A stretch of DNA of 64,000 bases from Nocardia aurantiaca (GTDB lineage Bacteria; Actinomycetota; Actinomycetes; Mycobacteriales; Mycobacteriaceae): NCBI RefSeq assembly GCF_009708175.1, contig NZ_WMBB01000001.1:62001-126000 (forward strand). The letters are read 5' to 3'. The number at the start of each line of letters is the position of its first letter. Position 1 is the first letter of the stretch. This document shows positions 35,257-44,770 of this stretch, in pieces. The notes under the pieces are model-generated. The model ran no database searches. It saw nothing but the letters and a program-made list of their open reading frames with translations, and was not told the origin of the DNA. The position numbers and the translations under genes were made by a program.

Positions 35257-35694
35257 ATGGCGACAATCCTAGGTGGATTTTCCACCTTGCATGGAGCCCT
35301 CCGAGCGGCCGAGCGGAGTTGGCTTCGTCACCTGGACGCCGCATTGTGTACCAGGCGGCTCACCGCCGACCAGTGGTGCATGCTCTCCAATCTGTCCGCT
35401 GACGTCGGCATCACCATGAGTGAGCTGGCCGCCCGGGCACAGCTGCCGCCCTCCTCGGCCACCCGGCACGCCGACCAGCTCGCCGAGCGCGGCTTCATCT
35501 TCCGGGTCGCCGCGGCCGACGATCGCCGCCGCATCCTGATCGGCCTGAGCCGGCGCGGCGAGGAGCTCGTCGAGCAGATGCGCGCCGAAGAGGCGCGGGC
35601 CGAGGCGGAAATGCGCCGCAGTCTCGGAAGCGACGACTATCTGGAACTGGTCCGGCTGCTGAGCCGGGTCGCCGAGGCTCCGGTTCCGGAATAG
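35257..35694 (+). CDS. MarR family transcriptional regulator
   Basis: 145 aa, GGGCGGG site before the ATG. Winged helix: LTADQWCMLSNLSADVGITMSELAARAQLPPSSATRHADQLAERGFIFRVAAADDRRRILIGLSRRG. A perfect inverted repeat (AGGTGGA-TTT-TCCACCT, 35271-35287) lies within the first codons and could be an autoregulatory operator or an mRNA hairpin. Shares a 47-bp promoter gap with the AmiC-like sensor, so the two may form one sensing unit. Confidence 0.87.
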   Translation: MATILGGFSTLHGALRAAERSWLRHLDAALCTRRLTADQWCMLSNLSADVGITMSELAARAQLPPSSATRHADQLAERGFIFRVAAADDRRRILIGLSRRGEELVEQMRAEEARAEAEMRRSLGSDDYLELVRLLSRVAEAPVPE

Positions 35695-35720
35695 CTGCTG
35701 ACGCCCGGCGGTATCCCCAC

Positions 35721-35850
35721 GTGACAACTGATCTAGCAAGGATCGGGGTAACTTCCCGGGTACCCCAAGATCGGGTTGGCACTCGACGTAGGTGCCGGAT
35801 GCCACCCCGCCGACGGCTCCCAGCTGCCCGCTGGAGGCTCGGGGAGGCGG
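35721..35850 (+). repeat. family A dispersed repeat, copy 4
   Basis: GTGACAACTGATCTAGCAAG, GGGGTAACTTCCCGGGTACC, GACGGCTCCCAGCTGCCCGC and GGGGAGGCGG, between the MarR gene and the M18 aminopeptidase. Confidence 0.75.
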
Positions 35851-35863
35851 ATAAGCTCGACCC

Positions 35864-37198
35864 ATGCCCGTTGCCGAGACCACCGCGACCGCCGCCGGCC
35901 TGTGTGAATTCATCGATGCCTCCCCGTCGCCATTCCACGTCTGCCGCACTGTCGCAGCGGAACTCGACGATCACGGCTTCACCCGGTTGTCCGAATCGGC
36001 GCCCTGGCCCGCCGGCGGCGCGGGCCGCTACTACGTGGTGCGCGGCGGTTCGCTGGTGGCGTGGGCCGATGGCGGCCCGAGTGCGTCCACCGGTTTCCAT
36101 GCCGGACAGGCCACCCCGTTCCGGGTGGTCGGCGCCCACACCGACAGCCCCAACCTGCGCGTCAAGCAACATCCGGACCTGGCCGTAGCGGGCTGGCAGC
36201 TGGTCGGGCTGGAACCCTACGGCGGGGCCTGGTTGAACTCGTGGCTGGACCGGGACCTCGGCATTTCCGGACGACTGTCGGTCCGCGACGGAAATGCGGT
36301 GCGGGAGCAGCTGATTCGCATCGACGAACCGATTCTGCGGGTGCCGCAGCTGGCCATCCACCTCTCCGAGGACCGGCGCGGGGTACAGCTGGATCCGCAG
36401 CAGCATGTGAACGCGGTGTGGGGGGTCGGCAGCGAGCCGCGCTCCTTCCTGGCATTCATCGCCGAGCGTTTCGGCCTCGAGCCGGACGCCGTGCTCGGCT
36501 GGGAGCTCATGACCCATGATCTGGCGCCCTCCACGCTGATCGGGCGTGACCTGGACCTGATCAGCGCGCCTCGGCTCGACAATCAGGGCACCTGCTACGC
36601 GGGGTTGTGCGCCTTCCTGGCCGCCATCGCCGCACCCGGTGCGGCGGTGCCCGTACTGGCCATGTTCGATCATGAGGAGGTCGGCAGCCAGTCCGACCGG
36701 GGCGCCCAGTCCGGGCTGCTGCCCGAGGTGCTGGAGCGCATCGTGCTCGCCCGCGGCGGCGGTCGCGCGGAATACCTGGCGGCCCTGGCCGGTTCGGTGT
36801 GCGCCTCCGGCGACATGGCGCACGCGACGCACCCGAACTACCCGGACCGGCACGAGCCCCGGCACCGCATCGAGGTGAACGGCGGGCCGGTGCTCAAGGT
36901 CAATCAGAATCTGCGCTACGCCACCGACGCTACCGGCGCGGGCGCCTTCGCCCTGGCCTGCGCGCAGGCGAATGTTCCGCTGCAGCGCTACGTGCACCGG
37001 GCCGACCTGCCCTGCGGCTCGACCATCGGGCCGATGACCGCGGCCCGCACCGGCATGCCCACCGTGGATGTCGGCGCGGCCCAGCTGGCCATGCACTCGG
37101 CGCGCGAAATGATGGGCGCCGCAGACGTTCCCGCCTACGCTTCGGCGCTGGCGGCCTTCTTGACCGCCTCTCCGGGCCTTCAGCGCGCGGCCTGGTAG
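35864..37198 (+). CDS. apeB: M18 family aminopeptidase
   Basis: 444 aa. Di-zinc aminopeptidase of the aspartyl-aminopeptidase family: [26 protein letters not shown] (first zinc His-Thr-Asp), [11 protein letters not shown] (catalytic Glu), [18 protein letters not shown] and the C-terminal [31 protein letters not shown]. Complete. Equivalent to Rv0800 in the M. tuberculosis order. It starts 13 bp after a family A repeat. Confidence 0.94.
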   Translation: MPVAETTATAAGLCEFIDASPSPFHVCRTVAAELDDHGFTRLSESAPWPAGGAGRYYVVRGGSLVAWADGGPSASTGFHAGQATPFRVVGAHTDSPNLRVKQHPDLAVAGWQLVGLEPYGGAWLNSWLDRDLGISGRLSVRDGNAVREQLIRIDEPILRVPQLAIHLSEDRRGVQLDPQQHVNAVWGVGSEPRSFLAFIAERFGLEPDAVLGWELMTHDLAPSTLIGRDLDLISAPRLDNQGTCYAGLCAFLAAIAAPGAAVPVLAMFDHEEVGSQSDRGAQSGLLPEVLERIVLARGGGRAEYLAALAGSVCASGDMAHATHPNYPDRHEPRHRIEVNGGPVLKVNQNLRYATDATGAGAFALACAQANVPLQRYVHRADLPCGSTIGPMTAARTGMPTVDVGAAQLAMHSAREMMGAADVPAYASALAAFLTASPGLQRAAW

Positions 37199-37291
37199 CC
37201 GTCGCGGCTTTCGCGCGCAGGCGGTCGGAGGCCGAACCGATTCCGGGCGTGCCCCGGGAGTTACCGCAATGCTCGCGAAATCAGTTGTCGC
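37199..37291 (-). repeat. family A dispersed repeat, copy 5
   Basis: GGAGGCCGAACCGATTCCGG, CCCCGGGAGTTACCGCAATG and GAAATCAGTTGTCGCC, minus orientation, filling the gap between convergent aminopeptidase and mannosyltransferase genes. Confidence 0.72.
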
Positions 37292-37312
37292 CTTGGGCAT
37301 CCCGTATGGGAT

Positions 37313-38638
37313 CTAAGCGTTCAGCGCGTCGGCTCTGGCCGGGTCCGGCTTCGTCTGATAGGTCAAAGCGGCCGCCACGAAGATCGCCAGGGTGAACAGC
37401 ACGTAGCTGTTGCCGATGATCTGCTGCCACCAGTTCCAGGTGAGTTCGCGATCGTGGTCGTGCGGGAGCAGCCACATGGGCCCGATGGCGAACATGACCA
37501 CGGCCAGCCCCACCGCGGTGAGGAACCACGGATTGCGGCGGCCGCGGGCGATGGCGTCGGCGGCCACGATCAGCGCGGGCGCGATCCACACCCAGTGATG
37601 CGACCAGGAGACCGGGGACACCAGCAGCACCGCGGCGGCATTCACCATGAGGGCGGCCACGGTGGCGCCGGCATCCAGCAGGCGCTTCATCCACAGCGCG
37701 GCGAGGGCCACGGCTGCCACCGACAGCACCAGCCAGATCAGCGTCGACATCGAGGTGGAGTAGCCCAGCCGGAACACGAAACCCTTGATCGACTGGTTGC
37801 CCGCGTACCAGGGTGGGCCGATGCGTCCGGTGTCGGACAGCGTGTGGAACCAGTACTGCGGCGAATCGTGCGGGAACAGCACGAAACCCACCGCGACGGC
37901 GCCGATGGCGGACGCGACCAGGGTGATCGCGCCCTTCCAGTCCTTGCGCAGCAGGAAGTAGAGGAGATAGCCGCCCGGGGTCAGCTTCACCGAGACCGCG
38001 ATGCCGATCAGCATGCCGCGCGGCCAGAATGGCTTGCGCACCAGACAATCCAGCGCCACCGCGGCCATCAGCACCAGGTTGATCTGCCCGAACCCGTAGG
38101 TCTGGCGGATCGGCTCCAGCAATTGCAGCAGCCCCACCGACGCGAGGACGCTCGCGAGCCGGGTCTGCCACGCCATGCTCGGCCGGATCCGGTCCAGTAC
38201 GACCCATAGCGTCGCCCCGAGCGAGGCGACGGAGACCGCGAGCACCGCCCACTCGGCGATACCCAGCGGCATGATGGCCAGCGGTGCGAAGAACAGGGCG
38301 GCCAGCGGCGGATACGTGAACGGCAGTCCGAGCCCGTACACCGGCGGCATCGGCCCGTACAGATCCTTGCCGTCCAGCCAGGCCCGCGCGCCGTTCCGAT
38401 ACACCTGCAAGTCGATGTATCCGTGCCAGAACTTGGCCTGGTAGCTGATCATGGCGGACACCGCGAACAGCGCGACCGCGATCGCCAGCAGCTGTCCCTG
38501 CCGCCGCGTCAGCCCTCCAGGCGTGGTCACGGGCTTCTCGGTCGGATCCGCGACCCCGGATCGATCGTTCACCGCCACAGAGTAGCGGGTGACCGGGCCC
38601 GCGTCGGTCGGCGGCCTGTAGCCCGAAGTGCCCGGCAT
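37313..38638 (-). CDS. GT87 polyprenyl-phosphate-mannose-dependent mannosyltransferase
   Basis: About 441 aa from the ATG at 38638; a GTG at 38572 (VNDRSGVADP) is an equally possible start, and neither has a clear ribosome site. GT-C membrane enzyme of the DUF2029/GT87 family with about ten membrane segments. KFWHGYIDLQVYRNGARAWLDGKDLY carries the catalytic Asp in the first extracytoplasmic loop. Family members (PimE, Rv2181) add alpha-mannose to PIM, lipomannan or lipoarabinomannan. Which linkage this one makes is unknown. Confidence 0.85.
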   Translation of the reverse strand: MPGTSGYRPPTDAGPVTRYSVAVNDRSGVADPTEKPVTTPGGLTRRQGQLLAIAVALFAVSAMISYQAKFWHGYIDLQVYRNGARAWLDGKDLYGPMPPVYGLGLPFTYPPLAALFFAPLAIMPLGIAEWAVLAVSVASLGATLWVVLDRIRPSMAWQTRLASVLASVGLLQLLEPIRQTYGFGQINLVLMAAVALDCLVRKPFWPRGMLIGIAVSVKLTPGGYLLYFLLRKDWKGAITLVASAIGAVAVGFVLFPHDSPQYWFHTLSDTGRIGPPWYAGNQSIKGFVFRLGYSTSMSTLIWLVLSVAAVALAALWMKRLLDAGATVAALMVNAAAVLLVSPVSWSHHWVWIAPALIVAADAIARGRRNPWFLTAVGLAVVMFAIGPMWLLPHDHDRELTWNWWQQIIGNSYVLFTLAIFVAAALTYQTKPDPARADALNA

Positions 38639-38676
38639 CACACCACCGGCGACCCGAGTTCGTATGTCAAGGAGGC

Positions 38677-38803
38677 GGCCGATTTCGTATCGATTGGGGT
38701 AACTCCCTGGGTATGGCCGAAATCGGTGTGGCGCCCGGCCGCCGGCACGCGTGCATGAATGGTGACCGCTCTCAGCCGTGCGCCCAAGTCCCGGGGAGGC
38801 GGG
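38677..38803 (+). repeat. family A dispersed repeat, copy 6
   Basis: CCGATTTCGTATCGATTGGG, GTAACTCCCTGGGTATGGCC, GAAATCGGTGTGGCGCCCGG, CCGCCGGCACGCGTGC and CCCAAGTCCCGGGGAGGCGG, in the gap between the GT87 gene and purL. Confidence 0.78.
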
Positions 38804-38923
38804 GGAGCAGGCGGGGTAAAGGCGCGATTTGCAGGCAATTAGACTCGGGCCGTATTTCGCCGACATCCAGCAACGCCGGCTCTCGCTTCCGACCTGCCCG
38901 GCCGAAAGGACTCTGGTATTCCC

Positions 38924-41218
38924 GTGACCAGCCACGTCGATACCGTCAGCAACGCCGCGGCCACCCCGGACAATCCGCAGCCCTACAAGGAACTCGGCCT
39001 CAAGGATGACGAGTATGCCCGGATCAAGGAGATCCTGGGCCGGCGTCCGACCGATGCCGAGCTCGCCATGTACTCGGTGATGTGGTCGGAGCACTGCTCG
39101 TACAAGTCCTCCAAGGTGCACCTGCGCTACTTCGGTGAGACCACCACCGAGGAGATGAAGAAGTCAATGCTCGCGGGCATCGGCGAGAACGCGGGTGTGG
39201 TGGACATCGGCGACGGCTGGGCGGTCACCTTCAAGGTCGAATCGCACAACCACCCGTCCTATGTGGAGCCCTACCAGGGTGCGGCCACCGGCGTCGGCGG
39301 CATCGTGCGCGACATCATGGCCATGGGCGCGCGCCCGATCGCGGTCATGGACCAGCTGCGCTTCGGTGCGGCCGACCACCCGGACACCCGGCGCGTGGTC
39401 GACGGCGTGGTGCGCGGCGTCGGCGGCTACGGCAACTCGCTGGGCCTGCCCAACGTGGGCGGCGAGACCGTATTCGACTCCTCCTACCAGGGCAATCCGC
39501 TGGTGAACGCGCTGTGCGCGGGCGTCATGCGGGTCGAGGACCTGCATCTGGCCTTCGCCTCCGGCCAGGGCAACAAGATCATCCTGTTCGGCGCGCGCAC
39601 CGGCCTCGACGGCATCGGCGGCGTATCCGTGCTGGCCTCGGACACCTTCTCCGGTGACGAATCCGGTTCCGGCCGTAAGAAACTGCCCAGCGTGCAGGTC
39701 GGCGACCCGTTCGCCGAGAAGGTCCTCATCGAGTGCTGTCTCGAGCTGTACCACGCCGGACTCGTGGTGGGCATCCAGGACCTCGGCGGCGCCGGACTGT
39801 CCTGCGCCACCTCCGAACTCGCGGCGGCCGGCGACGGCGGCATGCACATCGACTTGGACCGGGTGCCGCTGCGCGCCGCCAATATGACTCCCGCCGAGAT
39901 CCTTTCGAGCGAGTCGCAGGAGCGCATGTGCGCGGTCGTCACCCCCGAGAACGTGGACGCCTTCATGGCCGTGTGCGAGAAGTGGGATGTCACGGCCACC
40001 GTCATCGGTGAGGTCACCGACGGCGAGCGCCTGGTCATCACCTGGCACGGTGAAACCGTGGTGGACGTGCCGCCGCGCACCGTCGCCCACCAGGGCCCGG
40101 TCTACGAGCGCCCGGTGGAGCGGCCCGCGGATCAGGATGCGCTGAACGCGGATTCGGCCGCCCGCCTGAACCGGCCGAAGACCGGCGACGAACTGCGTGC
40201 CACCCTGCTGAAGATGCTGGCCAGCCCGCAGCTGTGCTCCCGCAAGTGGATTACCGAGCAGTACGACCGCTACGTGCGCGGCAACACCGTGCTCGCCGAG
40301 AACGCCGACGCCGGTGTCATCCGCATCGACGAGGAGACCGGCCGCGGCATCGCCCTGGCCACCGACGCCTCGGGCCGCTACACCAAGCTGGATCCCTATA
40401 CCGGCGCGCAGCTGGCGCTGGCCGAGGCCTTCCGCAATGTCGCCGTCACCGGCGCCACCCCGAAGGCCGTCACCAACTGCCTCAACTTCGGTTCGCCCGA
40501 GGACCCGGGCGTCATGTGGCAGTTCCAGCAGGCCGTCCGCGGTCTGGCGGACGGGTGTGCGGCGCTGGGCATTCCGGTCACCGGCGGCAACGTGTCCTTC
40601 TACAATCAGACCGGCCAGACCGCCATCCTGCCGACCCCGGTGGTCGGCGTCCTGGGCGTCATCGACGATGTGCACCGCCGCATTCCGACCGGCCTGGGCA
40701 CCGAGCCGGGCGAGACCCTCATCCTGCTCGGCGAGACCCGCGACGAGCTGGACGGCTCCATCTGGGCGCAGGTCGAGCACGACCACCTCGGCGGCCTGCC
40801 GCCCAAGGTCGACCTCGCCCGCGAGCAGCTCATCTCGGAGATCCTCACCTCGGGTTCGCGTGACGGCATGATCTCCGCCGCCCACGACGTCTCCGAGGGC
40901 GGCCTGATCCAGACCGTCGTGGAGGCCGCGCTGGCCGGCGAAACCGCTTGCCGCGTCCTCATTCCGGAGGGCGCCGACCCGTTCGTCACCCTGTTCTCCG
41001 AGTCCGCGGGCCGCGTGCTGGTGGCCGTGCCGCGCTCGGAGGAGACCCGCTTCACCAAGATGTGCGACGCCCGCGGCCTGCCGTGGGTGCGCATCGGCGT
41101 CGTCGACGACGGTTCGGATTCGGTCGAGGTGCAGGGTCAGTTCAGCGTGAAGCTGGACGAGTTGCGCGCCGCCCACGAGGGCACGCTGCCCGCCCTGTTC
41201 GGGGCGTTCGAGCACTGA
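38924..41218 (+). CDS. purL: FGAM synthase large subunit PurL
   Basis: 764 aa, GTG start. Small PurL form that needs PurS and Pur[23 protein letters not shown] carries the active-site histidine region; [60 protein letters not shown] and [10 protein letters not shown] mark the two AIR-synthase-like halves. Full length. Separated by 5 kb from purSQ, with peptidase and regulator genes between. Confidence 0.96.
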   Translation: MTSHVDTVSNAAATPDNPQPYKELGLKDDEYARIKEILGRRPTDAELAMYSVMWSEHCSYKSSKVHLRYFGETTTEEMKKSMLAGIGENAGVVDIGDGWAVTFKVESHNHPSYVEPYQGAATGVGGIVRDIMAMGARPIAVMDQLRFGAADHPDTRRVVDGVVRGVGGYGNSLGLPNVGGETVFDSSYQGNPLVNALCAGVMRVEDLHLAFASGQGNKIILFGARTGLDGIGGVSVLASDTFSGDESGSGRKKLPSVQVGDPFAEKVLIECCLELYHAGLVVGIQDLGGAGLSCATSELAAAGDGGMHIDLDRVPLRAANMTPAEILSSESQERMCAVVTPENVDAFMAVCEKWDVTATVIGEVTDGERLVITWHGETVVDVPPRTVAHQGPVYERPVERPADQDALNADSAARLNRPKTGDELRATLLKMLASPQLCSRKWITEQYDRYVRGNTVLAENADAGVIRIDEETGRGIALATDASGRYTKLDPYTGAQLALAEAFRNVAVTGATPKAVTNCLNFGSPEDPGVMWQFQQAVRGLADGCAALGIPVTGGNVSFYNQTGQTAILPTPVVGVLGVIDDVHRRIPTGLGTEPGETLILLGETRDELDGSIWAQVEHDHLGGLPPKVDLAREQLISEILTSGSRDGMISAAHDVSEGGLIQTVVEAALAGETACRVLIPEGADPFVTLFSESAGRVLVAVPRSEETRFTKMCDARGLPWVRIGVVDDGSDSVEVQGQFSVKLDELRAAHEGTLPALFGAFEH

Positions 41219-41263
41219 TTCCCGAGCGCTGAACTGATCCGGCCGCCAGGCCGTGGACATACC

Positions 41264-41300
41264 GAGAGCCCGCCGGTTTCCCCTCACTACGGCGGGCTCT
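41264..41300. terminator. bidirectional terminator purL/YiaAB
   Basis: 11-bp stem AGAGCCCGCCG / CGGCGGGCTCT followed by TTGT, between convergent genes. Confidence 0.75.
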
Positions 41301-41326
41301 TGTCGTCCCCGCGGTCGGGGGCTCGG

Positions 41327-41614
41327 TCAGTTGATCTTGAACGGATCGTGCTCGGCCATCAGCTTTTCCATCCGGGCCTCGTCGATGCGGTGGTGCACCT
41401 TGGAGGACTCGTGCTGATCGCGAATCACCTTCGCGAGAGTGAAGCAGCTGCTGACCAGGAACAGCGTTGCCATCAACAGGAATCCGCGCTGCCAGATGTC
41501 CAGCGGCAAGTAGACGATGCCGATGATCAAGGCGGAGAAGCTGATTCCGAAGGCGATCATGGCCTGAGCCAGAAACGCGTTGGTGCTCTTGGTGTGTGCG
41601 CTCGGAGTGCTCAT
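41327..41614 (-). CDS. YiaA/YiaB-type small membrane protein
   Basis: 95 aa from the ATG at 41614 (MSTPSAHTKSTN). Two membrane helices in the YiaAB arrangement: AFLAQAMIAFGISFSALIIGIVYLPLDIWQRGFLLMATLFLVSSCFTLAKVIRDQHE. Function of this family is unknown. Another in-frame ATG is two codons upstream. Divergent from the large membrane hydrolase gene. Confidence 0.8.
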   Translation of the reverse strand: MSTPSAHTKSTNAFLAQAMIAFGISFSALIIGIVYLPLDIWQRGFLLMATLFLVSSCFTLAKVIRDQHESSKVHHRIDEARMEKLMAEHDPFKIN

Positions 41615-41659
41615 GGTCATCGAGTCTGGTGCGCACGCCGCCGCATCGACCGAGTACAT

Positions 41660-41671
41660 CTACTCGAGTAG
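41660..41671. promoter_or_regulatory. 12-bp palindrome
   Basis: CTACTCGAGTAG, followed at once by GCCGAGTAG, in the 151-bp divergent gap. Operator-like, regulator unknown. Confidence 0.3.
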
Positions 41672-41765
41672 GCCGAGTAGATGCAACGCCCGACACGCCG
41701 GTGCGATGGCCCCTCTCACACCCAGGGGTCCCCGGATCGCGGCCGGCTGCGTCCATACTTGACGG

Positions 41766-43556
41766 GTGCTGGACTCCGCCGACGCCTTCACCAGGCTGCG
41801 CACGCGCGGCTCGGTGGTGTATCGGCGTGGCGCGCTGCTGTTCCGGAACGGGTGGGGACGCAAGATCGCGGTGTTCGCGCGGAAGGTCGAGGCCATCATC
41901 GACCTCAACCACACCGGGCTGGTACTGGCGACCATCTTCTTCGCCTGGTCGGTGACCCCCTCGCTGGTACCGCGCGACTGGCTGTTCCAAGGCTTGATCT
42001 CCGGCCTCAACGCTGCCATCGGATACGGCGTGGGGTGTGTGCTGCTGTGGGCGTTCCGCAAGTGGCTCCGGCCGCGGATCAAGATGGCCACCCCGTCGGA
42101 GTGGGTGCGGTATCTGATCAAGGTCTTCGTGGTCGTCGCCTGCATTCTGGTGGCGGCCTACATGCTGGTGCTGTCCGCGGACTGGCAACGCGAACTCACC
42201 GGCCTCATGGGGATGGAGGGCACCACCCGCGCCGCGTATCTGCGCACGGGCGCGCTGAGTTTCGCGGTCGGCGCGCTGGTGGTAGCGGTCTATCGCACGC
42301 TGCGCGAGGTCGTGCGGTTCCTGGCCCGGATGCTCAGCCGCTGGGTGAGGGTGCCGCCCGCGCTCGCGCCCGCTGCCGGCGCACTGCTGCTCACCGTGCT
42401 CATCGTGACGCTGTTCAACGGTGTCGCCACCCGCGCCTTCTTCGCGGTCGCCAACTCGGCGTTCAGCGTGCGCAACGACAAGATGACCGAATACGCGGTG
42501 CAGCCCACCAAGCCCGAGCGCTCCGGCAGCCCGGCCTCCCTGGCCAAATGGGAGACGCTGGGGTCGGAGGGCCGCTGGTTCGTCTCGCACGGACCCGACC
42601 CGCTGCTGATCAGCGCCGTCACCAGAAAGCCCGCGCGCGAACCGATCCGGGTGTACGTGGGCTTGAAGTCGGCGAGCGCGGACACCACCGAGGAGGATCT
42701 GGCGGTCGCCGAACTCGAACGCACGGGGGCCTTCGACCGCAAGGTGCTGGTACTGGCCACCACCACCGGCACCGGCTGGGTGAACGGGGAAGCCGCGGCC
42801 GCCATCGAATACATGTGGGGCGGCGATACCGCCATCGTGGCGTCGCAGTACTCGTATCTGCCCAGCGTGCTGTCGTTCCTGGCGGACCGGCAGAAGGTGG
42901 CGATCAACGGCAGGACGATGTTCGACGCCGTCTACGCGCATTGGTCGCAGCGGCCGCCCGAGCATCGGCCCAAACTGCTGGTGTACGGGGAGAGCCTGGG
43001 CTCGCAGGGCTCCGAATCCGCCTTCGACGGCCTGGCCGACCTGCGCTCGAAGGTGGACGGCGCGCTGTGGGTCGGCCCGCCCAACTCGAATCGCCTGTGG
43101 CAGCAGTTCGTTCAACGCCGCGATCCGGGCACCCGCGAGGTGGACCCCATCTACGCCGACGGGCTGGTGGTCCGATTCGCCGCCACCGCCGCCGATCTGA
43201 ACAAGCCCTCGGCCGATTGGCGCAAACCGCGTATCGCGTACCTCCAGCACCCCTCCGACCCCATTGTCTGGTGGTCCCCGGATCTCATCTTCTCCCAACC
43301 GGATTGGCTGTCCGAGCCGCGTGGCGCGGATGTCTCGCCGCAGATGCGCTGGTGGCCTTTCGTCACCTTCTGGCAGGTCGTCGCGGATCTCACCAATGCC
43401 CAGGGCGTCAGCGACGGCCACGGCCACCGCTACGGCTCCCTGGTCCTCGACGGCTGGGCCGCGATCGCCGCGCCACCGGACTGGGACCAGGACCTCGCCG
43501 AACGCATTCGCACCCAGATCGAACTCGCGGAGGCCTACGAGCGGGCGGTGAAATAG
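41766..43556 (+). CDS. membrane-anchored alpha/beta hydrolase (PF10081 type)
   Basis: 596 aa, GTG start. N-terminal integral membrane part with about four or five helices (residues ~45-230; VTPSLVPRDWLFQGLISGLNAAIGYGVG is typical), then an alpha/beta hydrolase domain with GESLGSQG as nucleophile elbow and WVGPPNSN, YLQHPSDPIVWW, DVSPQMRWWPFVTFWQV further on. Resembles mycobacterial Rv1069c. Substrate unknown, probably lipid. The CPBP protease gene starts 2 nt after its stop. Confidence 0.85.
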   Translation: MLDSADAFTRLRTRGSVVYRRGALLFRNGWGRKIAVFARKVEAIIDLNHTGLVLATIFFAWSVTPSLVPRDWLFQGLISGLNAAIGYGVGCVLLWAFRKWLRPRIKMATPSEWVRYLIKVFVVVACILVAAYMLVLSADWQRELTGLMGMEGTTRAAYLRTGALSFAVGALVVAVYRTLREVVRFLARMLSRWVRVPPALAPAAGALLLTVLIVTLFNGVATRAFFAVANSAFSVRNDKMTEYAVQPTKPERSGSPASLAKWETLGSEGRWFVSHGPDPLLISAVTRKPAREPIRVYVGLKSASADTTEEDLAVAELERTGAFDRKVLVLATTTGTGWVNGEAAAAIEYMWGGDTAIVASQYSYLPSVLSFLADRQKVAINGRTMFDAVYAHWSQRPPEHRPKLLVYGESLGSQGSESAFDGLADLRSKVDGALWVGPPNSNRLWQQFVQRRDPGTREVDPIYADGLVVRFAATAADLNKPSADWRKPRIAYLQHPSDPIVWWSPDLIFSQPDWLSEPRGADVSPQMRWWPFVTFWQVVADLTNAQGVSDGHGHRYGSLVLDGWAAIAAPPDWDQDLAERIRTQIELAEAYERAVK

Positions 43557-43558
43557 CC

Positions 43559-44200
43559 GTGCTCGCCGTCGCCCGCCCGCTACTGCGCCCGAAAGTCCTT
43601 GCCGCCGTGACGCTGCCGCTGGTGTGGAGCAACTACCTGCTCCCGGCCCTGCGCCTGGATGTGCGCGGCCGCACGGCCGCCAACACCGCCTTCGCCGCGG
43701 CCTACACCCGGATTTTCCGTGGTGAGCCGAACTGGCTCTCCCGCCGGGGCTTCCGGGCCGGAGTCCTCGCCGCCGCGGTGGTCCTGTCCGGTTACGGTGC
43801 GGCTTTGGTGGTTCCGTCCACCCGCCGCCACCTCGCCGGGCTCGCCGACCGCGGCCCTGGCGTCTCCACCGTGGAATGGACCGCCCTCCACATTCCCGGT
43901 GGCACCGTCCTGAGCGAAGAACTCGTCTACCGATCCACCCTGACCCCGCTCCTGGAGCGGGCGGCCGCTCGCCCCGAAACGGGCCTGGGCGCACTGGTTT
44001 TCGGTCTCTCGCACATACAACCGGCCCGCGCCGCGGCCGATCCCGTCTCAGCCACCGTGGCGCTCACCACCGGCGGCGGCCTGGTCTTCGACCTGCTGCG
44101 CCGCCGCACCGGCAGCGCCACGGCTCCTGCCTTGCTGCATGTGGCCCTCAACGCGGGCGGGGCCGTCGCCCCACGCCTGGCGCGCCGCTTGCGGGTCTAG
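43559..44200 (+). CDS. CPBP family intramembrane glutamic protease
   Basis: 213 aa from a GTG at 43559, directly after the membrane hydrolase, so probably co-transcribed. Conserved CPBP/Abi motifs: paired glutamates E120/E121 with R125 (SEELVYRSTLTPL), then FGLSHIQPA (H152) and a last HVALN. Several membrane helices. Family members process prenylated proteins, bacteriocins or regulators; target unknown. A very long frame upstream of this start is only a shadow of the hydrolase gene. Confidence 0.8.
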   Translation: MLAVARPLLRPKVLAAVTLPLVWSNYLLPALRLDVRGRTAANTAFAAAYTRIFRGEPNWLSRRGFRAGVLAAAVVLSGYGAALVVPSTRRHLAGLADRGPGVSTVEWTALHIPGGTVLSEELVYRSTLTPLLERAAARPETGLGALVFGLSHIQPARAAADPVSATVALTTGGGLVFDLLRRRTGSATAPALLHVALNAGGAVAPRLARRLRV

Positions 44201-44341
44201 AGGGAAGCTCGTCGGTCATCCCGGCATGCTATTGGCCGGGATCCGCGCGGTCGGTGGGATTCCGGCCGACAGCGCGCCGGAATGGCGAGGGGAGAATCCC
44301 CTGTCAGGTGTCTGGATATTCACCGGCGGTAGCCTCGCGGC

Positions 44342-44728
44342 ATGGCGCGACGAGGAGCGGTTGATCCGGCCGAGGTGCGGGCGGCGGTGGCTGCGGTGGG
44401 TGACTGGCTGCGGGACGATTCCAGTCCCGCTCCCGCGCGGGCCGAACTCGCGACGGCGGTGCGGGGGACCGCGCGGGCGCTGGCCGCGGACGCGCCGGGG
44501 CATTCGGTGGAGGTACGGGTGCCGCCGTTCGTGGCGGTGCAGTGCATCGAGGGGCCGCGGCATACGCGGGGGACGCCGCCGAACGTGGTCGAAACGGATC
44601 CGCGCACTTGGCTTTTGCTGGCCACCGGGCTGCTCGGCTTCGAGCAGGCGCACGAGTCCGGTGCGCTGAGCGCCTCCGGCAGCCGCGCCGGCGAGGTGGC
44701 GCGGTGGCTGCCGGTCGCGCAGCTGTGA
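44342..44728 (+). CDS. sterol-carrier-family protein
   Basis: 128 aa. Matches the Rv0807-type family found just upstream of purF: DPAEVRAAVAAVGDWL, VEVRVPPFVAVQCIEGPRHTRGTPPNVVETDPRTWLLLATGLLGFEQA. The SCP2-like assignment comes from the family label, not from visible lipid-binding residues. Function unknown. Confidence 0.75.
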   Translation: MARRGAVDPAEVRAAVAAVGDWLRDDSSPAPARAELATAVRGTARALAADAPGHSVEVRVPPFVAVQCIEGPRHTRGTPPNVVETDPRTWLLLATGLLGFEQAHESGALSASGSRAGEVARWLPVAQL

Positions 44729-44770
44729 CGTCGCCGGGCGAGCGCGGCAGCGGCCGCCCCGCCACGGCGG

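Noticed and set aside
39164-41287. 707-codon minus-strand frame opposite purL
   Set aside because: Antisense shadow; absence of stops follows from high GC codon bias.
41681-43558. Long plus-strand frame upstream of the CPBP protease
   Set aside because: It overlaps the membrane hydrolase gene in another frame; only the part from the GTG at 43559 shows protease motifs.
41142-43994. 950-codon open frame on the minus strand
   Set aside because: Shadow of purL end, YiaAB, the membrane hydrolase and the CPBP gene. Composition is Arg/Gly/His-rich with no domain, and it crosses real genes on both strands.
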